From UBA9848 sp003454065 (GTDB taxonomy: Bacteria; Spirochaetota; Spirochaetia; Sphaerochaetales; Sphaerochaetaceae): a stretch of DNA of 19,522 nucleotides. The stretch is taken from assembly GCA_946629155.1 (NCBI GenBank), contig CAMOXM010000017.1:1-19522 (forward strand), written 5' to 3'. Both the position numbers and the translations under genes were made by a program. The notes beneath the pieces are model-generated. The model was not told where the DNA came from. It saw only the letters and a list, made by a program, of their open reading frames with translations, and searched no databases. Shown in pieces: positions 15,057-19,522 of this stretch (the stretch's first letter is position 1; every line of letters starts with the position of its first letter).

Positions 15057-16285
15057 TCAACCGGAACGGTGGAAACCTCGAACGTTTCGGAATATGTCAC
15101 ATCCTTCGGCCTGTAGGGCTCCAAGACCCTATTTATGAAGGAGACGCAATCATCAAGGCATTCACGGGATTTTCCAACAAAAGCATTAGTCATCAGAAAA
15201 CCATGGAACATGCCGGAATACTCCTTCATTTCCGCCTTGACGCCGAATGCTTTCAGCAAAGCGAAATACGATTTGCCTTCATCCTTGAGCGAATCGACTT
15301 CCGGAATCGCAATCAGATGTTCAGGCAAATCCAAGGGAAGATCAAGCTTGGCAGCATACTTCTTCATGGGGTTATCCCATCCCTTAACCTGCATGAGTCC
15401 CTGAAGCATGACAAGCGGCGATGCATACGGCTTGTAAGCATCCTCCGCATTCTCCAAATACGCATCCATGACATAGTTAAGATATGCCAAACTCGTAACA
15501 TAATATCTGTTCGGATCCTCTATGCCTGAAAACACTATTCTGGAATAATTCAGCCTTTCGGTAACATCCACCGAAGGATATAGAAGCAGAACGCCGCGGG
15601 CCTTTCTCTCCTTGTTCTCCGCTATTCTGATTGTCAAACCGGAAATGAGGTTGCCGCCGGAACTGTCGCCGAGGAAAATCACATTCGAATTATCAAGCCC
15701 ATAGCAATCAGCGACATCATCATCCATAAGCCACTTGTAAACAGCATAGGTGTCATTCACCGCCGCAGGGAACTTGTTCTTCGGAGCGAGCCTGTATTCA
15801 TAAAACAGAACAACGCAATCAGTCATATTCGTCAGGTTTTTGACGAGGCTTTCGTAAACTGTGAAATCCTGAGTGGTGAACCCTCCGCCATGCGCAAAGA
15901 AAATCACAGGATGCTTTTCTCCGCTTTCGTAATACCGGCTGTTCGGATATGACAGGAATATGCGAACCGGATCGGTTTCGGTAAGAAGCGTAGCCTCCAC
16001 GACGTTGTCCCTCTTGGAACGCAGGAAAAGATCTATCAGACTGGAATATTTCGTGTTCAATTCCTTCATCTTCTCCTCATCGCCGAGCAAAGTCATGAGA
16101 ACCGCAGAGCGCTTGGAATAAGACGAATCCGGATCCAACGTCTTCATGTTCTTCTCGACCAGCTCGTCGGAATAGCCCAACACGGTCGAATAAAGAAAAT
16201 CTTCTGCCATCGTGTAGCACGAAGCAGCCGAAAGGCACGCAATGAGGATGGCAAGAACGGATATCAACCTGAAAAACAACTTCAT
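15053..16285 (-). CDS. Lipoprotein alpha/beta-hydrolase, HSL (hormone-sensitive lipase) family esterase
   Basis: This is an exported, lipid-anchored esterase of 410 residues that should hydrolyse short-chain or acyl esters in the periplasm or at the surface. The signal is MKLFFRL, a hydrophobic core and the lipobox AASC, with Cys23 lipidated. The hydrolase domain carries the HSL oxyanion motif AHGGGF (131-136), EYRLAPKNKFPAAVND (163-178), the nucleophile elbow GDSSGG (S208), the acid in EVDSLKDEG (D331) and the histidine in MFHGF (H361). The catalytic triad is thus complete. About 80 residues between the lipid anchor and the catalytic domain are helical and unassigned; they may be the HSL cap. 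The ATG is nine bases after aspS and has no good Shine-Dalgarno. The true substrate cannot be inferred; HSL enzymes include acetyl esterases of polysaccharide breakdown. Confidence 0.88.
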   Translation of the reverse strand: MKLFFRLISVLAILIACLSAASCYTMAEDFLYSTVLGYSDELVEKNMKTLDPDSSYSKRSAVLMTLLGDEEKMKELNTKYSSLIDLFLRSKRDNVVEATLLTETDPVRIFLSYPNSRYYESGEKHPVIFFAHGGGFTTQDFTVYESLVKNLTNMTDCVVLFYEYRLAPKNKFPAAVNDTYAVYKWLMDDDVADCYGLDNSNVIFLGDSSGGNLISGLTIRIAENKERKARGVLLLYPSVDVTERLNYSRIVFSGIEDPNRYYVTSLAYLNYVMDAYLENAEDAYKPYASPLVMLQGLMQVKGWDNPMKKYAAKLDLPLDLPEHLIAIPEVDSLKDEGKSYFALLKAFGVKAEMKEYSGMFHGFLMTNAFVGKSRECLDDCVSFINRVLEPYRPKDVTYSETFEVSTVPVE

Positions 16286-16294
16286 ACGCTTGTC

Positions 16295-18097
16295 TTACTC
16301 GCCATCCTTCCTGTTTATTATAAGATGCAGTTCCTCCAATTGCTCTGAGGAAACCTCGCTGGGGGATTCGTCCATAGGCGAAACGGCAAACGTATTCTTC
16401 GGAAAAGCGATCACCTCCTTGATAGAGGTCTCGTTTTGGATTATCATGCATATCCTATCTATTCCAGGCGCTATTCCGGCATGAGGCGGCGCGCCGTACT
16501 CAAACGCCTCCATAAGGAAGCCGAACGCTTTCTTTGCCCGTTCCTTCGAATAGTCGCATATTTCGAATATCTTCTCCTGCAAATCCATCTCATTGATTCT
16601 TACCGAACCCGAAGCAACTTCATATCCGTTCAGAACAAGGTCGTACAAGTCGCCGAGAATCTTGCCGGGATCCGTATCGAGATATTTCATGTGCTCCTTC
16701 TTCGGCCTTGAGAACATGTGATGCTCCGCCTCCCAATGTCCAAGCTCTTCATTATAGGAAAACAGCGGAAAATCCACTATCCAGCAGAAGGCGAATCCTT
16801 TGTCTTTCGTAAGACCGAGTTGAGAACCCATCTTGTTTCTCATGCTTCCGGCCTGAGCGCAAGCCGCCTTCCATTTTTCATCCGCCACGACAAGAAGCGC
16901 ATCACCTTCCTCGAGCGAGAACTTCCTTACAATGGAGAATTGAAGGCCATCATCGAAGAACTTGGCTGCAGAGCCGGAAAGCACAAGCTTGGAACCATCC
17001 TTTTCCGCCTTCAAAAAGAATCCCGCCTTGTTTTTATAAATCTTGGCTTCTTCAAGGTATTCCTCGATCTGCTTTCTCGAATACGGCTTCGATTTGTCGA
17101 TAAGAGGCAGCCGGATTGCCTTCGCGAAGCCGCCCTTATCCGTTATCTCCTTCATCTTCTCAAACGAAGACTTGCCGAGCTCATCGGCAAAATCCAAAAT
17201 CTTGCAATCGAACCTCAAGTCCGGCTTGTCGCTTCCATAGTCGTTCATGGCATCCATATACGGAAGCCGGACGAACTTATCAGGCAAATCGTAATTGACG
17301 ACTTCCTTGAAAACGGATTTGAACAAGCCTTCCATAAGCGCAAGCACATCATCCCTTTCGACAAAGCTCATCTCCAAATCGAGCTGCGTGAACTCAAGCT
17401 GCCTGTCGCCTCTCGCATCCTCATCCCTATAGCATCTCGCGATCTGATAGTACCTGTCCATGCCGGACACCATCAGAAGCTGCTTGTAGAGCTGAGGACT
17501 CTGCGGCAGGGAATAGAATTTACCCGCATACAACCTGGAAGGGACCAGAAAGTCCCTCGCGCCCTCCGGCGTGCTTCTGATAAGCGTGGGGGTTTCTATT
17601 TCAAGGAAATCCTTGCTGTCAAGATACTTTCGTATGGCGGTGACGAATCTGGTTCTCAGGATGAGATTCTCCTTCATCTTTCGCGATCTCAAATCGAGAT
17701 ACCTGTATTTGAGTCTGAGATCCTCTTTGGCCTGCGTCTTGTCGTCGGATATGGCGAAAGGAAGAACCTTGCAGGTGGAGAAAATCTCTATTTCAGCGGC
17801 TTCTATTTCCACTTCGCCCGTAATCATGTCCTTATTTACAAGGGATGCGTCCCTTTTCCTGACTACCCCTCGGACGCCTATGCAATATTCGTTCTTAAGC
17901 TCCTTGGCTGTCTTGCGCACTTGCGAAGGCGACTTGTCGTTTACCACCACCTGGACGACGCCGCTTATATCCCTGACATTTACAAATGTCAGCCCCTCGC
18001 CATGCTCTCGTATCCTATGAACCCAGCCGTTCACTACGACTTCCTTTCCAGCGAGCTTCGCCTGGACTTCCGAAACATATATGGTTCTTTTAAGCAT
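16295..18097 (-). CDS. aspS: Aspartyl-tRNA synthetase (bacterial type)
   Basis: AspRS charges tRNA-Asp with aspartate in the cytoplasm. The 600 residues match the bacterial type with its inserted GAD domain: an OB-fold anticodon-binding domain (about 1-110), then the class II core with RYYQIARCYRDEDARGDRQ and EFTQLDLEMSF (motif 2, 215-245), the GAD insert (about 285-415), and GIAPGIDRICMII (motif 3, 541-553). The OB-fold reads GWVHRIREHG, with His at the position that is His in many non-discriminating AspRS and Leu in E. coli. The later anticodon loop (LVNKDMITGE) looks like the discriminating kind, so tRNA specificity is undecided. GGAG precedes the ATG by about six bases. It is the first gene of its operon, behind a strong promoter. 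Confidence 0.97.
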   Translation of the reverse strand: MLKRTIYVSEVQAKLAGKEVVVNGWVHRIREHGEGLTFVNVRDISGVVQVVVNDKSPSQVRKTAKELKNEYCIGVRGVVRKRDASLVNKDMITGEVEIEAAEIEIFSTCKVLPFAISDDKTQAKEDLRLKYRYLDLRSRKMKENLILRTRFVTAIRKYLDSKDFLEIETPTLIRSTPEGARDFLVPSRLYAGKFYSLPQSPQLYKQLLMVSGMDRYYQIARCYRDEDARGDRQLEFTQLDLEMSFVERDDVLALMEGLFKSVFKEVVNYDLPDKFVRLPYMDAMNDYGSDKPDLRFDCKILDFADELGKSSFEKMKEITDKGGFAKAIRLPLIDKSKPYSRKQIEEYLEEAKIYKNKAGFFLKAEKDGSKLVLSGSAAKFFDDGLQFSIVRKFSLEEGDALLVVADEKWKAACAQAGSMRNKMGSQLGLTKDKGFAFCWIVDFPLFSYNEELGHWEAEHHMFSRPKKEHMKYLDTDPGKILGDLYDLVLNGYEVASGSVRINEMDLQEKIFEICDYSKERAKKAFGFLMEAFEYGAPPHAGIAPGIDRICMIIQNETSIKEVIAFPKNTFAVSPMDESPSEVSSEQLEELHLIINRKDGE

Positions 18098-18143
18098 ATC
18101 CGCTCCATTTGCCGCAACCTTTCAGAAGCAGCCAATCTTTATT

Positions 18144-18173
18144 ATTATACTTCCCAATCGAATGATTTATCAA
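18144..18173 (-). promoter_or_regulatory. Promoter of the aspS operon
   Basis: TTGATA (18168-18173) and a perfect TATAAT (18144-18149), 18 bases apart on the minus strand, form a near-consensus sigma-70 promoter. Transcription should start near 18137, giving a leader of about 40 bases, too short for a T-box riboswitch. Two direct copies of ATCGGGCGA (18198-18206 and 18225-18233, 27 bases apart) lie just upstream and could be activator sites. Confidence 0.75.
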
Positions 18174-18264
18174 GAGCATTTTTAATCCCGTGTCGCTATC
18201 GGGCGATTAGTTCCGCCAAGGATCATCGGGCGACATGTTCCGCATTGAGGCTTCGGCATGCTAC

Positions 18265-18304
18265 AAAAAAACCGCTGCGGTTTTCGCTTGGAAAAACGCA
18301 GCGG
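18265..18304 (-). terminator. Intrinsic terminator of adhE
   Basis: On the minus strand CCGCTGCG pairs perfectly with CGCAGCGG, enclosing one mismatch and a further TTTTC/GAAAA helix around a five-base loop. Seven T residues follow at once (18265-18271 as A on the plus strand). It lies 68 bases after the adhE stop, a classic Rho-independent terminator that insulates aspS from adhE transcription. Confidence 0.92.
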
Positions 18305-18372
18305 CACAATGCTTAAGGGCAATTCAGATTCATGCCCATGCTTTCGCATCCGGCGACACCCTTTTCAAGTCA

Positions 18373-19522
18373 TTAGAAACGACCTTTATACGCATCGATG
18401 AATATCTGCCTTATCTCCTTTATGAGAGGATGACGCGGATTGGCTCCGGTGCATTGGTCATCATAGGCTCGCTCGCACAGCTCATCAAGATTCGCCATGA
18501 AGACATCTTCCTTGACCCCGTAGTCATTTATGGATTTCGGAAGCTCGATTGCTGTCATGAGCTCATCTATGGCCTTGACCAGAAGCTCCACTTTTTCGTC
18601 GTCATCCTTGCCGCCGAGATTGAGCTCGTCGGCTATCTGACCGTATTTCCTCTTGGCGCAAGGATATTTGTATTGCGGGAATATCGCTTGTTTGGAGGGC
18701 TTGTCCGTCGCATTGTATTTTATTATCTGCCTGAAAAGGAGCGCATTGGCCACGCCGTGCGGAATGCCATACATAGCACCGAGCTTATGAGCCATGGAAT
18801 GGCACAATCCCAAAAACGCATTGGCAAACGCCATGCCCGCAATGGTAGCGGCATAGTGCATCTTCTCCCTTGCCAACGGATCGCTTGCTCCGTCGTTATA
18901 GCAGCGCGGAAGGTATTTGAACACGAGCTTTATCGCTTCAAGAGCATTTGAGTTCGTAAAATTCGTTGCCATGCAGGAAACATACGCCTCAACCGAGTGG
19001 ACTAGAGCATCGATTCCTGATGCGCTTGTAAGGCCTTTCGGCATGCCATCCACGAAATCAGGATCGACTATTGCCATGGTAGGAGTCAGCGCATAATCGG
19101 CCAAAGCGTATTTCTGATGCGTGGCCTCATCCGTTATTATGGCGAAAGGCGTCACTTCCGAGCCGGTTCCTGAAGTTGTCGGAATGCACACCATATCCGC
19201 CTTCTTGCCAAGTTCGGGAATCTGGCAGATGCGCTTCCTTATATCCATGAACCTCATGGAAATATCCGCAAAATCAGTTTCCGGCTGCTCGTAAAGAAGC
19301 CAGATGATCTTTCCCGCATCCATCGGCGAGCCGCCGCCAAGGGCGATTATGACATCAGGTTCGTAAGGACGGACGACTTCAAGGGCCTGCTTGATCGTGG
19401 ATAGCGTGGGATCAGGCTTCACGTCGAAGAATATCTGATGATCGATGCCGACGGAATCGAGCGCTTTGGTAATGACATCCACCGCACCGGAGTTGAAAAG
19501 AAATCTGTCGGTCACTATGAAT
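18373..19522 (-). CDS. adhE: Bifunctional aldehyde-alcohol dehydrogenase AdhE, C-terminal part (cut by the window edge)
   Basis: AdhE reduces acetyl-CoA to acetaldehyde and then ethanol, regenerating NAD in fermentation; it forms filaments called spirosomes. The visible 383 codons are the iron-dependent alcohol-dehydrogenase half. The frame is open to the edge, reading FIVTDRFLF, which matches the E. coli AdhE wording IVTDRFLF inside that protein, so the aldehyde-dehydrogenase half should lie outside the window. Seen motifs: GGGSPMDAGK (nucleotide binding), TTSGTGSEVTPFA, SGIDALVHSVEAY (iron ligands Asp and His) and CHSMAHKLGAMYGIPHG (two more His ligands), ending in the family tail TGANPRHPLIKEI, with only the usual short remainder after it. 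A stand-alone iron alcohol dehydrogenase is possible but less likely, since the close match continues to the edge. A strong terminator follows. Confidence 0.9.
   Translation of the reverse strand, partial: FIVTDRFLFNSGAVDVITKALDSVGIDHQIFFDVKPDPTLSTIKQALEVVRPYEPDVIIALGGGSPMDAGKIIWLLYEQPETDFADISMRFMDIRKRICQIPELGKKADMVCIPTTSGTGSEVTPFAIITDEATHQKYALADYALTPTMAIVDPDFVDGMPKGLTSASGIDALVHSVEAYVSCMATNFTNSNALEAIKLVFKYLPRCYNDGASDPLAREKMHYAATIAGMAFANAFLGLCHSMAHKLGAMYGIPHGVANALLFRQIIKYNATDKPSKQAIFPQYKYPCAKRKYGQIADELNLGGKDDDEKVELLVKAIDELMTAIELPKSINDYGVKEDVFMANLDELCERAYDDQCTGANPRHPLIKEIRQIFIDAYKGRF

Noticed and set aside
16718..18316. Plus-strand open frame of 532 codons opposite aspS
   Set aside because: It lies fully antisense to a textbook AspRS and its promoter; the translation is rich in Arg, Leu and His with no domain, as expected from the mirror frame of a biased coding sequence.

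Overview
The window carries sixteen protein-coding genes, all on the minus strand, so the biological reading order runs from high to low coordinates. Lipoproteins, a probable outer-membrane barrel and a periplasmic protease point to a diderm. A fermentative AdhE and an iron-sulfur class I fumarase point to an anaerobe. The mixture of clostridial-looking enzymes (Lon, an Ogg1-type glycosylase) with serine-containing lipoboxes and a Treponema-like gene complement makes a host-associated or gut spirochaete the best guess. That assignment is an inference of moderate strength; no rRNA or tRNA gene is present to settle it.

Right end (19522 to 18265): the C-terminal alcohol-dehydrogenase half of adhE, cut by the window edge, closed by a strong intrinsic terminator. 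A near-consensus promoter (TTGATA-18-TATAAT) then starts a compact unit: aspS, a lipoprotein esterase of the HSL family, tsaE and a DUF4353-type beta-helix carbohydrate-binding lipoprotein. The lon protease follows after 97 bases and may be part of it or have a weak promoter of its own.

Middle (10143 to 6635): a second near-consensus promoter, embedded in four AATCGA boxes and a 12-base palindrome, drives an S41 C-terminal processing protease followed by ybeY and the two subunits of a class I fumarase. All three junctions are stop/start overlaps, so the four genes form a translationally coupled operon. A 167-base gap with an imperfect nested hairpin precedes a sigma-70-like protein of unknown family.

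Left part (5456 to 1): a 658-base stretch without a convincing gene contains a GC-rich island and ends in a promoter so close to the next ATG that the transcript may be leaderless. That gene is a small outer-membrane beta-barrel protein with an in-frame TAA 26 codons before what looks like its natural end. It is followed by a 448-residue lipoprotein with a perfect Shine-Dalgarno sequence, then ogg (8-oxoguanine glycosylase), rsmD (16S rRNA methyltransferase) and mnmE (tRNA wobble-uridine GTPase, with divergent GTPase and C-terminal motifs).

Most of the window is housekeeping: translation fidelity and tRNA/rRNA modification (aspS, tsaE, ybeY, rsmD, mnmE), protein quality control (lon, S41 protease), DNA repair (ogg) and central fermentation (adhE, fumarase). 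The cell-envelope genes are the lineage-specific part. I do not see a defence system, mobile element or CRISPR array. The most promising leads are the stop-interrupted barrel/lipoprotein pair, the sigma-like protein with its structured upstream region, and the AATCGA-box promoter.
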